Of a DNA stretch of 64,000 bases, positions 33,640 through 46,143 are shown in pieces. Positions within the stretch are counted from its first letter, which is position 1. Each line of letters opens with the position of its first letter. The notes beneath the pieces are model-generated. The model was not told the origin of the DNA. It was given only the letters and a program-made list of their open reading frames with translations, and made no database searches. The stretch comes from Liolophura sinensis (Eukaryota; Mollusca; Polyplacophora; Chitonida; Chitonidae), in contig NC_088295.1 of the NCBI RefSeq assembly GCF_032854445.1, forward strand, positions 7,566,501 through 7,630,500. The letters run 5' to 3'. The position numbers and the translations under genes were made by a program.

Positions 33640-34785
33640 ACAGGTGGTTTTGTCGTACAAACGCAAGCGGAATGGTCGACTATCTCGGCTAATTACAGGC
33701 AAGGGTGCAGGGATAGCCCGAACACCAGACGCACCTCCACTCCACCACCCCCACCCTTACCCACAATTCCTACGCCACTGCATCACGTTTGACCTTGAAA
33801 GTTATCAGTCAGTTGAGTATAAATTGTAGAATGCAGAAAATACGTACAAGAAAGTCATATATGAATTAAGACATTTATTGCTTCGTCATTTACTTGACCT
33901 GGGAAGTTGTAAAGACTAGGTTTGCTCTTTTGTTACTCAATGAGCCCCTTTTCGATTGTTCACTTGAAAAACTAGTTCTTCGTTGAACTGACCTCACTCT
34001 ACCATTGGGCAGCAGCTTCAAGTGTAGAATTGCCCTAACCTGTTTCCTCCATGCGGTTGACCGAACTAAAAATAGTCCAATGGTAATAATACAAATTTAC
34101 TCTACTGCGGCCGCCATCTCAGTATGTTTTAGTCACCTAATCAGTGTGGCCACTGAAAATGTCAATAATGGCTGCACTCAACCATACATCTGTATGCACA
34201 GTTCATGGCCTCGAGGTCAGTGTCTATGATGTACGTCCATAATAATGTTGTTAACACACTATGATGGAGTCAGACTCACTGACCGCTATGGCATACGATC
34301 GAAAAATGTCATTCTTTTTCATGAAAAGAGGTGACTGCCAATGAATCCTTTCAGTTCAGCACAACTCGCAACAGGCTATAAAAACTATTCGTTTAAAAGG
34401 CATTGGGCATGCTTTAACTATGTCGCTTGTTTGCAAGCTTTTTATTTAAGGATGTCCCGAAGGCATTATTCTGTGCTGAATTATAAAATTATACTTCACA
34501 TAAAATTCTATGTGAAGCCCTGAAACAGGCTAATCCAACCAAAGTTGTCTCCAAAATCAAATTAAAAATGTGCATAAACTACACTGAAAGTGGCCTTTGA
34601 TATGTTAAAAGATTGAGGAATTAGAGCAATAAGTATGTTTATTCAGAAATGTTACACAATTTAAAATTCAGTTTATTACATAACAAATATGCCTGAAAAC
34701 TGATCGGAATGAACTGAATTGAAATTAACAGGAAACAAATCCTGGGTGATTTGGAAAAGAATAGATTGACCAAATACAGTAGTAA
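33640..34785. other. no gene or repeat recognised
   Basis: Intergenic DNA with short frames only. CCACTCCACCACCCCCACCC near 33738 is a small C-rich patch. Confidence 0.5.
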
Positions 34786-34794
34786 GACGTTACG

Positions 34795-35042
34795 TTACAT
34801 TTTGGTAGCAAGATGGTGTAAGATGGCAAGATGGTGTAAGATGGCAAGACGGTGTAAGATGGCAAGATGGTGTAAGATTGCATGATGGTGTAAGGTGGCA
34901 AGATGGTGTAAGATTGCAAGATGGTGTAAGATTGCAAGATGGTGTAAGATGGCAAGATGGTGTAAGATGGCAAGATGGTGTAAGATGGCAAGATGGTGTA
35001 AGATGGCAAGATGGTGTAAGATTGCAAGATGGTGTAAGATGG
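34795..35042. repeat. 18-bp minisatellite, about 14 copies
   Basis: The unit is GGTGTAAGATGGCAAGAT with GATTGCAAGAT variants. Eighteen is divisible by three, so both strands show repetitive frames (six-residue periodicity) that should not be called genes. Confidence 0.95.
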
Positions 35043-35044
35043 AA

Positions 35045-36240
35045 TCAGGCTCGTAGTTGGCAGGGTGGAGAGATGGTGGCGTCATACAAAAGCAAACCGA
35101 ATGACTATTCCAGCTAATTACAGGCGAGAGTGGAGGTATCGCCCATTCGTCAGAAGCACCCCCGCCTCCTCCCAAAGTATTACTGAGAGATGCTCAGTAA
35201 GTTTTATTACTAAGTTTTTCAATTAACCATGGTTGTATGTCATTGCCAATGAAAATTAAAGGTCAAAGGTTTTGTAGTTAGTAGGGTTGCCCGGAGCTTG
35301 AGGAGTTTGCATTCGAGCATGGAAGCTGAAGTTGGGATTTTTCAAAGTCTACAGCTGTAGTAACGCGTTTAACAAGTCATGTTTGGAATTATTAGTGATA
35401 ATACATGAGTACTCCTTACAAAAGACATCTGACTCAGGGGTTTATGTGTTCGTACACTACACCAGCGTAAGCTGCTCGACAGCTGGTCAGTTTCGTTCGC
35501 ATAGTATTGCTGTAACTAAGATCTAGGACCAATACATATGAGTTATATTAGACCAGCTTAGATCCGCGAGGAAAATTTCACTGAAAACAAAAACGTATGT
35601 CCCACCTAACATTTGGAATTCACCGTTTTCTTGAAAAACAGCGGACGTGTAAATCGGTTAACTATCTTTCCGGAGCATCGGTTAACTATCTTTCCACTGT
35701 AATCCAACCGTTAAAACTTGTGAAAGTGGTCAGGTGATAGGCTGCGGAAATCACACTCCTTACAGCGAAACTATTGTTTTCGCACGTTGTTCGAACGCCT
35801 GCCAGTTGTCAATAACTATAAAGATACCTGTGACCTTTGCAAAGTTCAACCTGATACGGCCGTGAATCATGCACGTTTCTAAAGGAAAGTTTAAAGCTTT
35901 TTTGGGTTAATATGGCTCCGTGAATTAAGGTAGATGATGTCAGACATCGCCAGCTTGATCAAATGAAGATTATGAAATGATGATACATATATACGTATAT
36001 GCTGCAATGAGAGCAAAGACGAATCAGCCCTGGGTCAAAAAACTTTTGAATGTGTTTTTAGCCATCAAAGTTTATTGACAAAATGGTTTGAAAGTTTTGA
36101 TTGCGGCACTTTTCTACACTTCATTAAAACATTACGAATTTTCTGTTGGGTATTTTTTGGTATATTTGCAGACTTTGGCATATAAAATTGGCTTGTTTAG
36201 TTGATTGGGGTCGACGTGGTTATAAATATTATTTCAGTGA
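35045..36240. other. no gene recognised
   Basis: Nothing beyond a two-copy 24-bp duplication of CATCGGTTAACTATCTTTCC at about 35650-35697. Confidence 0.5.
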
Positions 36241-36254
36241 TATCACAATGGTGT

Positions 36255-36640
36255 CTACTTTTAGTCAGCTGGACTGAATTAATGTTTCAGCCAAATTTAG
36301 CGCTTATGAGGACAATAGTTTGAAATTGCTAATTAGCGAAAATATTTGTGTTGTAAGGATAACATTACTCTGGCATTGATAATTAGCATCTATGAACGTG
36401 ATACCTTGAAATTTCTAATTAGCAAATATATTGTGTGTGAGAAAAAACAAGATCAAGACGGTGACAGCTAGCATCTAGTTAGACAATACACTGAAGTTGC
36501 TAATTAGCAAATATATTGTGTTGTACGGATTACTTACCCTGCCTGTGCTAGCTCGCAACTGTTTAGACAGTACTTTGAAATTCCTAAAAGATAAATGTAA
36601 ATACAGAAATTATTTAGCAAATATATTTGTAAAAGGGGAT
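36255..36640. repeat. degenerate repeat of about 85 bp, about 4 copies
   Basis: The motif CTAATTAGCAAATATATTGT recurs at about 36330, 36416 and 36501, with a more diverged copy near 36610. Intervening sequence is partly alignable (TTGAAATT, TAGCATCTA). Confidence 0.6.
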
Positions 36641-36702
36641 CCCACTGAGGAATGTTATTCAGATGCCAACTTGCTGGAAATGCTAACAGCCGAAGGTGCA
36701 CC

Positions 36703-37130
36703 TTAACCAATAGCGGTGTTGTTGGTTACATTGTAACTAGCAGCCGTGTTGCTGGGTACATTGTAACTAGCAGCGGTGTTGCTGGGTAAGTTGTAACTCT
36801 CAGAGGTGTGGCTTGGTACATTGTAACTATCAGCGGTGTTGCTGAGTACATTGTAACTGGCAGCAGTGTTGCTGGGTAAGTTGTAACTAACAGCAGTGTT
36901 GCTGGGTAAGTTGTAACTGGCAGCAGTGTTGCTGGGTAAGTTGTAACTAACAGCAGTGTTGCTGGGTAAGTTGTAACTAACAGCAGTGTTGCTGGGTAAG
37001 TTGTAACTACCAGCGATGTTGATGGGTAAGTTGTAACTAGCAGCGGTGTTGCTGGGTAAGTTGTAACTACCAGCGATGTTGATGGGTAAGTTGTAACTAG
37101 CAGCGGTGTTGCTGGGTAAGTTGTAAAGAG
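36703..37130. repeat. 30-bp minisatellite, about 14 copies, open in two minus-strand frames
   Basis: The unit contains GTGTTGCTGGGTAAGTTGTA and ACTAGCAGCG. On the - strand two frames are open for more than 140 codons, with ten-residue periods (YNLPSNTAAS and VTTYPATPLL). Two overlapping open frames with similar substitution loads argue for length-driven openness rather than coding. The - strand frame starting at 37137 does begin with ATGGCTCC. Confidence 0.9.
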
Positions 37131-37139
37131 GAGCCATAC

Positions 37140-37960
37140 AAAGTGTATCATTGAAATAGATCGTTTTTAATTCTTGACTGATTCTCTATGAAGTATTCAC
37201 AGACTAATTAAAATGCTCCTGGTATTTATCCAGTTCCCAGTATTCTTGTATGGTGAAGCCAAAGCTTGGTATAGTTGTCTTAACATAGATATACGCCAAC
37301 CTTAGCGCTGAGTAGACCACCACGAGTACCCTTTCTGTATAGCCAAAGATCCTCAGACTTGGTGAGTTAAAGTCTAATACAGTTGCATTTCGCCCCATAC
37401 TATTGGTTCGTCTTCAAATGAAATGAGCTAAATTGTATGCGTGCTTTTTCCCATAGTTGATGTTTGTCCCGAATACCCAGGTCGCCATACGAAGGAAATT
37501 AAAAGTTTTTCTTTGTGTCAGATTGTTTCATATTCACTTTCACTAAAAATGAACAAGAAATAAAAACAAAAAAAATAACCTGTACCATCTGTGTTTCTAC
37601 AGGGAAACACATCACCAAAATCACTAACTTAAAACAAAACATGGAGATACAAATTCACATTACTTAAGATTGTGTTAACTCAGTATTATAAACCCTTTAA
37701 AGTTGTTGGCATGGCGGGTAACAGCCTTAATGAACACGTTTAACAACGTTTAATGGCTTAAAAACGGATGGGTTAACTCCTCACAACTGACAATTTAGAT
37801 TTATTTGTTACAGCATGGCTGTACATTATCCTACCGAGGTAGCCTATTGATATGTTAAAAAAACTTTTTGAAAACAAAAGGGATATTGTGTTGCATCTTG
37901 GATCAAACTGTATGCCTACCTTGAAACTAGATTCAGCGTACATCAAATCCTTCCTAAAGC
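37140..37960. other. no supported gene
   Basis: A 64-codon minus-strand frame at 37398-37204 has plausible composition (FGYTERVLVVVYSALRLAYI) but no family match and no support from context. Confidence 0.3.
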
Positions 37961-37964
37961 CTAA

Positions 37965-40325
37965 AGTGCACACACAAACAAGTTATTTTTGATGCCTAGT
38001 GTGCACATACAAACAGGTTATTCTTAATGCCTAGATTGCACACAGAAACAGGTTATTTCTAATGCCTAGACTGCACACACAAACAGGTTATTCCTTATAC
38101 CTAGACTGCACACACAAACAGGTTATTCCTAATGCCTAGACTGCACACACAAACAGGTTATTCCTAATGCCTAGAGTGCACACACAAACAGGTTATTCCT
38201 AATGCCTAGACTGCACACACAAACAGGTTATTCCTAATGCCTAGACTGCACACACAAACAGGTTATTCTTAATACCTAGACTGCACACACAAACAGGTTA
38301 TTCCTAATGCCTAGAGTGCACACACAAACAGGTTATTCCTAATGCCTAGAGTGCACACACAAACAGGTTATTCCTAATGCCTAGGGTGCACACACAAACA
38401 GGTTATTCCTAATGCCAAGGGTGCACACACAAACAGGGTATTCCTAATGCCTAGACTGCACACACAAACAGGTTATTCCTAATGCCTAGAGTGCACACAC
38501 AAACAGGTTATTCCTAATGCCTAGAGTGCACACACAAACAGGTTATTCCTAATGCCTAGAGTGCACACACAAACAGGTTATTCCTAATGCCTAGAGTGAA
38601 CACACAAACAGGTTATTCCTAATGCCTAGAGTGCACACACAAACAGGGTATTCCTAATGCCAAGGGTGCACACACAAACAGGGTATTTCTAATGCCAAGG
38701 GTGCACACACAAACAGGGTATTCCTAATACCTAGACTGCACACACAAACAGGTTATTCCTAATGCCTAGAGTGAACACACAAACAGGTTATTCCTAATGC
38801 CTAGACTGCACACACAAACAGGTTATTCCTAATGCCTAGAGTGAACACACAAACAGGTTATTCCTAATGCCTAGACTGCACACACAAACAGGTTATTCCT
38901 AATGCCTAGAGTGCACACACAAACAGGTTATTCCTAATGCCTAGAGTGCACACACAAACAGGTTATTCCTAATGCCTAGACTGCACACACAAACAGGTTA
39001 TTCCTAATGCCTAGAGTGCACACACAAACAGGTTATTCCTAATGCCTAGGGTGCACACACAAACAGGTTATTCCTAATGCCTAGGGTGCACACACAAACA
39101 GGGTATTCCTAATGCCTAGAGTGCACACACAAACAAGTTATTCCTAATGCCTAGAGTGCACACACAAACAGGTTATTCCTAATGCCAAGGGTGCACACAC
39201 AAACAGGTTATTCCTAATGCCTAGAGTGCACACACAAACAGGTTATTCCTAATGCCTAGAGTGCACACACAAACAGGTTATTCCTAATGCCTAGGGTGCA
39301 CACACAAACAGGGTATTCCTAATGCCTAGGGTGCACACACAAACAGGTTATTCCTAATGCCTAGACTGCACACACAAACAGGTTATTCCTAATGCCTAGA
39401 GTGCACACACAAACAGGTTATTCCTAATGCCTAGATTGCACACACAAACAGGTTATTCCTAATGCCAAGGGTGCACACACAAACAGGTTATTCCTAATGC
39501 CTAGACTGCACACACAAACAGGTTATTCCTAATGCCTAGACTGCACACACAAACAGGTTATTCCTAATGCCTAGAGTGCACACACAAACAGGTTATTCCT
39601 AATGCCTAGAGTGCACACACAAACAGGTTATTCCTAATGCCTAGGGTGCACACACAAACAGGGTATTCCTAATGCCTAGGGTGCACACACAAACAGGGTA
39701 TTCCTAATACCTAGAGTGCACACACAAACAGGTTATTCCTAATGCCTAGGGTGCACACACAAACAGGGTATTCCTTAATGTATGGAGTTCACTCATATAC
39801 AAGTTATTCCTTATTCCTAAAGTGCACATAGGAACAAATTATGCCTAATGTCTAGAGTGCGCACACAAACAGGTTATTCCTAATGCCTAGGGTGCACACA
39901 CAAACAGGTTATTCCTAATGCCTAGGGTGCACACACAAACAGGGTATTCCTAATGCCTAGGGTGTGCACACAAACAGGTTATTCCTAATGCCTAGGGTGC
40001 ACACACAAACAGGTTATTCCTAATGCCTAGGGTGCACACACAAACAGGTTATTCCTAATACCTAGACTGCACACACAAACAGGGTATTCCTAATGCCTAG
40101 GGTGCACACACAAACAGGTTATTCCTAATACCTAGAGTGCACACACAAACAGGTTATTCCTAATGCCTAGGGTGCACACACAAACAGGGTATTCCTTAAT
40201 GTATGGAGTTCACTCATATACAAGTTATTCCTTATTCCTAAAGTGCACATAGGAACAAATTATGCCTAATGTCTAGAGTGCGCACACAAACAGGGTATTC
40301 CTAATGTCTACAGTGGACTCTGAAA
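37965..40325. repeat. 35-bp satellite array, about 67 copies, with a 421-bp higher-order repeat
   Basis: The unit is 35 bp and contains TGCACACACAAACAGGTTAT and TCCTAATGCCTAGA. Variants at a few positions (AGACTG/AGAGTG/AGGGTG, GGTTATT/GGGTATT, CTAG/CAAG) mark subfamilies. A divergent block (TATGGAGTTCACTCATATAC plus AAAGTGCACATAGGAACAAA) occurs at about 39771-39870 and again at about 40192-40290, giving a duplicated segment of about 421 bp or twelve units. Units abut directly, without spacers. Confidence 0.97.
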
Positions 40326-40445
40326 CAGGAAAAACTACTGTGGCGTGCTTAGTTTCCATTTTGTGGATTACAGCCTAAACACGGAAGTCCATCAAAGTTC
40401 TCCGGGTAAAAGCTGTTTTCAGTACTGTGTTTCAGTTGTAATGTT

Positions 40446-40605
40446 TGGGCCATCTAATTTCTTTGTAGAATGCAAGGAATCCGAAACTTTATTTGAAAGT
40501 ACAGAAGATTCTCATATCAGCACCACAAGTCAGCCAAGCAGAATATCTATCTCACAGGATTGGAGCATGACGTGCGCGAAGAACATTTGGTCGGACATGT
40601 CATAG
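40446..40605 (+). other. possible exon, family not recognised
   Basis: After the good acceptor TCTAATTTCTTTGTAG (ends 40469) the frame reads ECKESETLFESTEDSH, then ISTTSQPSRISISQDW, and stops at 40603-40605. The acidic, Ser/Thr-rich composition is coding-like. Beyond the TAG the same frame stays open for another 29 codons, so it could also be a decayed exon. No homology is claimed. Confidence 0.25.
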
Positions 40606-43235
40606 GATGAGACTCAGTACTTTGCGTCAAGACACAGTTCATATTTCTGTCGTAGAACGTATTCGTCATCACAGCAAAAGTCCACCAAACACTGATTACA
40701 GTTCTACAGCCATATACGTATGGGTGAGTTCAGAACTCAGTCACTGCCAGACCTGCGAGTGCTGTCTGTCCATCGATACACGTCCTATGCGGTGTAGCTA
40801 GGAAACATTACATGTGCTAGAAACTAGCTAGAGTATACTGTGAAAACCATCATTTTGAGAAGAAATATACAAAGCCAAAAAATTCAAAATAAGACATTTG
40901 TAAAAGTAATATTTGAACGACACATTTACATTTACCAGTAAAATAGACACATTTCAATAAAAAGCTGAAAATTTTGTCCCCAATACACATGTTTTAATTC
41001 AGAATCTGGTCCAAATACATTTTTTAACAAGACGCAAAAACTAATTCAAATTTCCCGTCAGATCAATTCAAAAATTTTACATCAAGACCCGAAATTTCGT
41101 CCAAGGCTGAATTTCCTTCCACATCAAATATTTCCGGTCAAAGCACAAAATATCATCCATGACAAACGACCTAGTACGGTGAGGCGGAAAACAGGCCCGA
41201 GAGAGGTACAATAAGAAAGAGCAGATTTCAAAATCCCAGCACAGTTCTGTAAATTTCCTAATCGAAAATATAGCACTTGGTCGAATCACCCATAAAAGTT
41301 ATGGGGCCATAAAAGAGATGGCTGCTTAGTAATAACCCGCCAAAATGCACTCTCGATCAAAAACGCCATTTTTTTTTCGTTCAAACGAGGCAATGTGCTT
41401 TTAATTTACACTATAAAGATCAACGTTAACCAGAAAATATCTTTACTGAATCTTTCATGTGTGTATTTCAACGTGCTGTCAAAGTTTCATTCTGGTTCAC
41501 ATGTAAAAAAATGAACTTTATAATGTGATCAGCTTCATCGTATTTTTACAAGTTTAAAATTCGTTTTTCGGTCATAATATTTCAGGCATCCTTCGTGGCA
41601 CAGTGAACTTACGGAGTCACTATGGAGAGCAGGATGCATTTCCGGAAAGAGTTCGAGTTTGCTATCTTTTTTTTTGGCAACATGCTTCATGTGTGAAATA
41701 AGATATATGCATTAAATAAGTGTTATCATGAATTAGAATGGATCCTTGTTAAGATATGGTATTACCTAACGTTTGTCAACTACAGAGAAATCATACGTGA
41801 ATCATTGTCCTCTAGCTATCATTAACGTTAGCATGTTATGCTTAGCCGTTGTAAAAGGCTAAACATTTGTTATACATTTATTTAACTGATTGGTGCATAA
41901 CTGCGTGTTCATTCATTGTTCAGAAAGTTACATTTCTGGTGCCGTGATTTTCTCCACTCTACAGTGTCCGATACAGAAAGAAGATATTTCAGTGCGTCTA
42001 GAGCAGTCTACCATTTTCCGATTTTATGACCTTTTCTTCAGTGTACGCTTGGAGCTTTATAAGTCGCATGCTTGCCATATATTAGCAAAAGAAGAGTAAA
42101 ACAGAATGTGCATCAGCATCTGTCACTCACAGCTATAGTCAGTTTCTCTTCTAGAGGTACACACTTTCTTGCACTGGTATCGATTCTCCGCCTTACCATA
42201 CCAGGTCCTGGCTTGACTATTCAAGATCCGCGTTACTTCTAAAAATAACATATGGTTACGTGGTACATTTAGTATAACCGGGACAATAACCGGAACAGAA
42301 AACAATGATAGCAATGAAAATATGTTGATAAAATATGCTTATATGCTGATAACTAAAAATGGGTTTTTCTGCGCGCTTGCATTCAACAGATATCGAGCAC
42401 GTTATGTGTATGTAGGGTTCTTTCCTGCACTCATGAATTATACTTTGTATAATATGGTGAAGGTCTCAGTTTATTAAGGCCTTTCAGTGGTGCATCTTCT
42501 CTTCCTACTGTAGCTGTTGATTCCTATCGTTCGTGTTGTTATATTTTAGCCTCTCCTGAATCGGTTTTCGCAGCCTCTATTCCCAAGTCATGTATATTTA
42601 TATTCCGATTGAGACATTATAAGCCCATCAGCTTTCTCCCCCCCCCGCTCCCCTCCCGCATGAGCCAGCATTCACCAAAGTAATTACATAATGTTGTATT
42701 ACATAACATGCTGTATTCTGTCATGAAATAAATCAATTCAAAAGTACACTGCCATAAACCATTTTAGAGCCGATGTACATAGATCCACCGGGAAACTTCA
42801 CGGTCAGTTGGGTGAGATATGAAGCCGCACATTTTATGTTACAGCAATTCTGGCGGATAGAAAGGATACATGAGAGGAAATACTGAACCGTGGTCCTGGG
42901 AAAGGCTACATAGTATAGTTAATGTTGATTCTTAGGTGAGAAAAAAGTATAAAGGGGTATGATTAATTTTAGTGAAGGACAAGGCTGGAAAGTTTAAGGT
43001 GATAACAGAAATCTGGCTGAAGTACAGGCCACTACAGGTATTGGAGTGAATGTTAAATGTACCGAATCAAGATATGGGAGAATCTACACAGTGTAAAACA
43101 AAATTTGGAATCTTGGCTGGAGGAAAGACTACACAGTCATGCTTGATGTGAAATCCTGTCGGAGAGAAAGCCTACCCAGAATACATGTAGATGGGAATGT
43201 TGTATTCTATTGACAAGCTACGAAGTTCATCTGTT
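40606..43235. other. no gene or repeat recognised
   Basis: AT-rich intergenic DNA. GTATGG followed by GTGAGTTC at about 40718-40731 is a strong donor-like site without an assigned exon. CTCCCCCCCCCGCTCCCCTCC near 42637 is a short C-rich run. Confidence 0.45.
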
Positions 43236-43259
43236 ATAGTAGTGGTTGAATCTGAATGA

Positions 43260-44160
43260 GAGACTGGCTACACACCTTTAATGAGTCCATGGATAGCTAC
43301 ACACCTTTAATGAGTCCATGGATAGCTACACACCTTTAATGAGTCCATGGATAGCTACACACCTTTAATCAGTACATGGATAGCTACACACCTTTAATCA
43401 GTACATGGATAACTACACACCTTTAATGAGTGCATGTATAGCTACACACCTTTAATGAGTATATGGATAGCTACACACCTTTAATGAGTATATGGATAGC
43501 TACACACCTTTAATTAGTACATGGATAGCTACACACCTTTAATGAGTATATGGATAGCTACACACCTTTAATGAGTATATGGATAGCTACACACCTTTAA
43601 TGAGTACATGGATAGCTACACACCTTTAATGAGTCCATGGATAGCTACACACCTTTAATGAGTCCATGGATAGCTACACACCTTTAATCAGTACATGGAT
43701 AGCTACACACCTTTAATCAGTACATGGATAGCTACACACCTTTAATGAGTGCATGTATAGCTACACACCTTTAATGAGTATATGGATAGCTACACACCTT
43801 TAATCAGTACATGGATAGCTACACACCTTTAATCAGTACATGGATAGCTACACACCTTTAATGAGTACATGCATAGCTACACACCTTTAATGAGTCCATG
43901 GATAGCTACACACCTTTAATCAGTACATGGATAGCTACACACCTTTAATGAGTGCATGTATAGCTACACACCTTTAATGAGTATATGGATAGCTACACAC
44001 CTTTAATCAGTACATGGATAGCTACACACCTTTAATCAGTACATGGATAGCTACACACCTTTAATCAGTACATGCATAGCTACACACCTTTAATGAGTAT
44101 ATGGATAGCTACACACCTTTAATGAGTACATGCATAGCTACACACCTTTAATGTGTAACT
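43260..44160. repeat. 29-bp minisatellite, about 31 copies
   Basis: The unit contains CATGGATAGCTACACACCTT and TAATGAGTC or TAATCAGTA. Blocks of variants (GTGCATGTATAG, GTATATGGATAG, CAGTACATGGATAG) recur in the same order at about 43370, 43680 and 43920, so multi-unit segments have been duplicated within the array. Confidence 0.95.
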
Positions 44161-44213
44161 GTACTATTAACTCAGCCTACAGTAACTCTGTTCTGTGGAT
44201 GGCAGGAGTAAAT

Positions 44214-44351
44214 TTATTTATTTATTTGATTGGTGTTTTACGCCGTACTCAAAAATATTTCACTTATACGACGGCGGCCAGCATTATAGGGGGAGGAAAC
44301 CAGGCAGAGCCCGGGGGAAACCCACGACCATCCACAGGTTGCTGACAGACC
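44214..44351 (-). mobile_element. SINE, conserved-centre family, 5'-truncated, with 11-bp TSD
   Basis: The reverse-oriented SINE reads on + as TTATTTATTTGATTGGTGTT, TTACGCCGTACTCAAAAATA, TTCACTTATACGACGGCGGC and CCACGACCATCCACAGGTTG. It is flanked by a perfect duplication CAGGAGTAAAT (44203-44213 and 44352-44362). The tRNA-like head is absent, consistent with 5' truncation on insertion. Confidence 0.92.
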
Positions 44352-44741
44352 CAGGAGTAAATCATCATCTAACTACTCTGTTCAGTGGATGACAGGAGTG
44401 GGTAGAACTGGGATGACCGAGGTCCCAGATAAACAGCATGATACTGCGGGCACATATTTACATGTGTACCCGTGTAGACTACCGGCCCCAGAGACTGACC
44501 TGCTGATGTAACAGGGTGTCTATGCGATGGGCGGATACCTAACAGCCAATCCCTGTTCCCGCGCTGATTGATTCCATCCTCTACTCACCCGTCCTCAGTC
44601 CTATCGCTCCGGTTTTCAAGACTGTAGCGCTGCCAACAGTTCATTGGAGCGCAAACGCTTGCGGGAACGACAGGATTGTGGACGATTGTACTCGAGGTCT
44701 GCCTGTGAATCGCCAAACGTGATAGACGTATGTCTGAGTAG

Positions 44742-44973
44742 TACATACACAACGATCTGCCGGAGGGACTGACGAACTCTCACGATACCAATCCACCGAG
44801 ATCATTTGGAGCGGCTGAACGGGTCATAGTTGCCAGAATATCGAGCAATTTGATCGTATCCGAGAACTCTAAACTGCTGGTCGAGAAGATCGTGTGTACC
44901 GTCTTAAACGCCATGGAAGGTACTTCAGCGATGACCACTGCCTCAGTTGTCCGGCAATACCAACAAATTTCGG
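44742..44973 (+). other. candidate 5' coding exon, unknown protein
   Basis: One frame is open from just after a TAG at 44739-44741 to the donor-like G|GTAGGT at 44974. It reads NDLPEGLTNSHDTNPPRSF, then AAERVIVARISSNLIVSENS, KLLVEKIVCTVLNAMEG and TSAMTTASVVRQYQQIS. The first ATG, at 44913, sits in a good context (AACGCCATGG), so the upstream part may be leader. The region (44450-44980) is richer in GC and CpG than its surroundings, as a promoter or first exon might be. Other frames nearby are also open, so chance is not excluded. I do not recognise a family. Confidence 0.35.
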
Positions 44974-44990
44974 GTAGGTGCCCTTTTTAA

Positions 44991-46130
44991 TAATCTCAGA
45001 TGTAATCACAGTTGTCTTCAAAACCACAAAAGACATGGAAATGTAAACAAAACTTTGCTATGAGCAAGATTAGCCTATTCTTGCTCTTCATATCACGTGC
45101 ATATGTAACTACACGTGTAACTAATGGCATTGATTTAAACGTTCGTATTACACATAGCGCGACATATCTGTTTAATCGCAAACGCTAGGCATCGTGATGT
45201 GTCAAAGATAAAACATAAATCAGACGAGATTAATTTTCTCTTTCTTCTGTTTTCACTCTACTTAGTCGTATTACAGTGTGTAAGCCTAGAAAGGGCAACA
45301 GACAGGCTTCATGAGAGATAACACAGGGATTTGTGAGATTGTCTAACTGTTGTTATACAGCTTTTCTATTTTTTCTGTTTATCGCTAAATGAAGATGGGG
45401 CTCGAAGTGTTCACTAAGTATCTGCCAGGAAGAATGAAAATGTATAGTTCATTTGAAGAGTTCAATTTAACCAAGAGATAAGCCAGTGTGTAGATATACT
45501 GGTTTATTTTACCCGAATGCCCTGGCCCTGGCTTTTTCGTTGGGCTGTATGTAAGGCACGTTCCAGGTGGTCTCTCTGGACATCTTATCCTAATGAAATA
45601 AAAGTTCTCAAGCATAAGATTTATGTTTGCGCATGGTCTCTTGTGGGGAATTCCTTTCTAAAGAACGTTACCTAATCCACCGACTTGCCGTTAAATTGGA
45701 CACATGCGTAAGTGCTTTCAATTCAAGCCGCGCATTAGCGAATGTGTCTATACTTCGACGCAAGCTCTCTCCAGGGTCGTCTCTCTGACAAGAACTAATA
45801 CCACTACACAGTGAAACCGTCTTTCCTTAACGACATAGGATTCTCGCCATTCACCTACGGCAAGATCCAGATCACTGGAACATCCCACATGATTGTTTAC
45901 GGCCACAGTTCAATTTAAACCCATTAGCCAGGGTCTGCCCCTGGGCTCAGGCCTGTCACTCCTGCCCCACCCATCTTCAGTTAAATTCAACTGGTTTTCC
46001 CTACACCGCTGTCTATAGATTGTCACTCTGTATAATATTCCTCCCTCTCAGAGTCTCTATCTAACACAGCGTACAAAACCCAATGGAGCGCGCTCGTCTA
46101 GAATCAATGTCACATAACGGAACAGCCGGC
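44991..46130. other. no gene recognised
   Basis: If the exon ending at 44973 is real, this would be its first intron. I see no array or SINE. Confidence 0.45.
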
Positions 46131-46143
46131 ATATAGCATCTGT

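Larger units (their letters stand above)
31855..33640. repeat. degenerate array of about 90-105 bp units, interrupted by three SINEs
   Basis: Units carry GCTATGTAGAAGCTAACTAT, CAAAGAG, GACAATATATTCGCTATTTA and GCGCTGCTATGATAG. Copies occur before, between and after three SINE insertions (31950-32115, 32148-32493, 33228-33470), so the array predates them. Unit lengths vary because of indels. Confidence 0.8.

Noticed and set aside
37965-40325. CRISPR-like array
   Set aside because: The 35-bp units abut directly with no spacers, and the DNA is eukaryotic; it is a tandem satellite.
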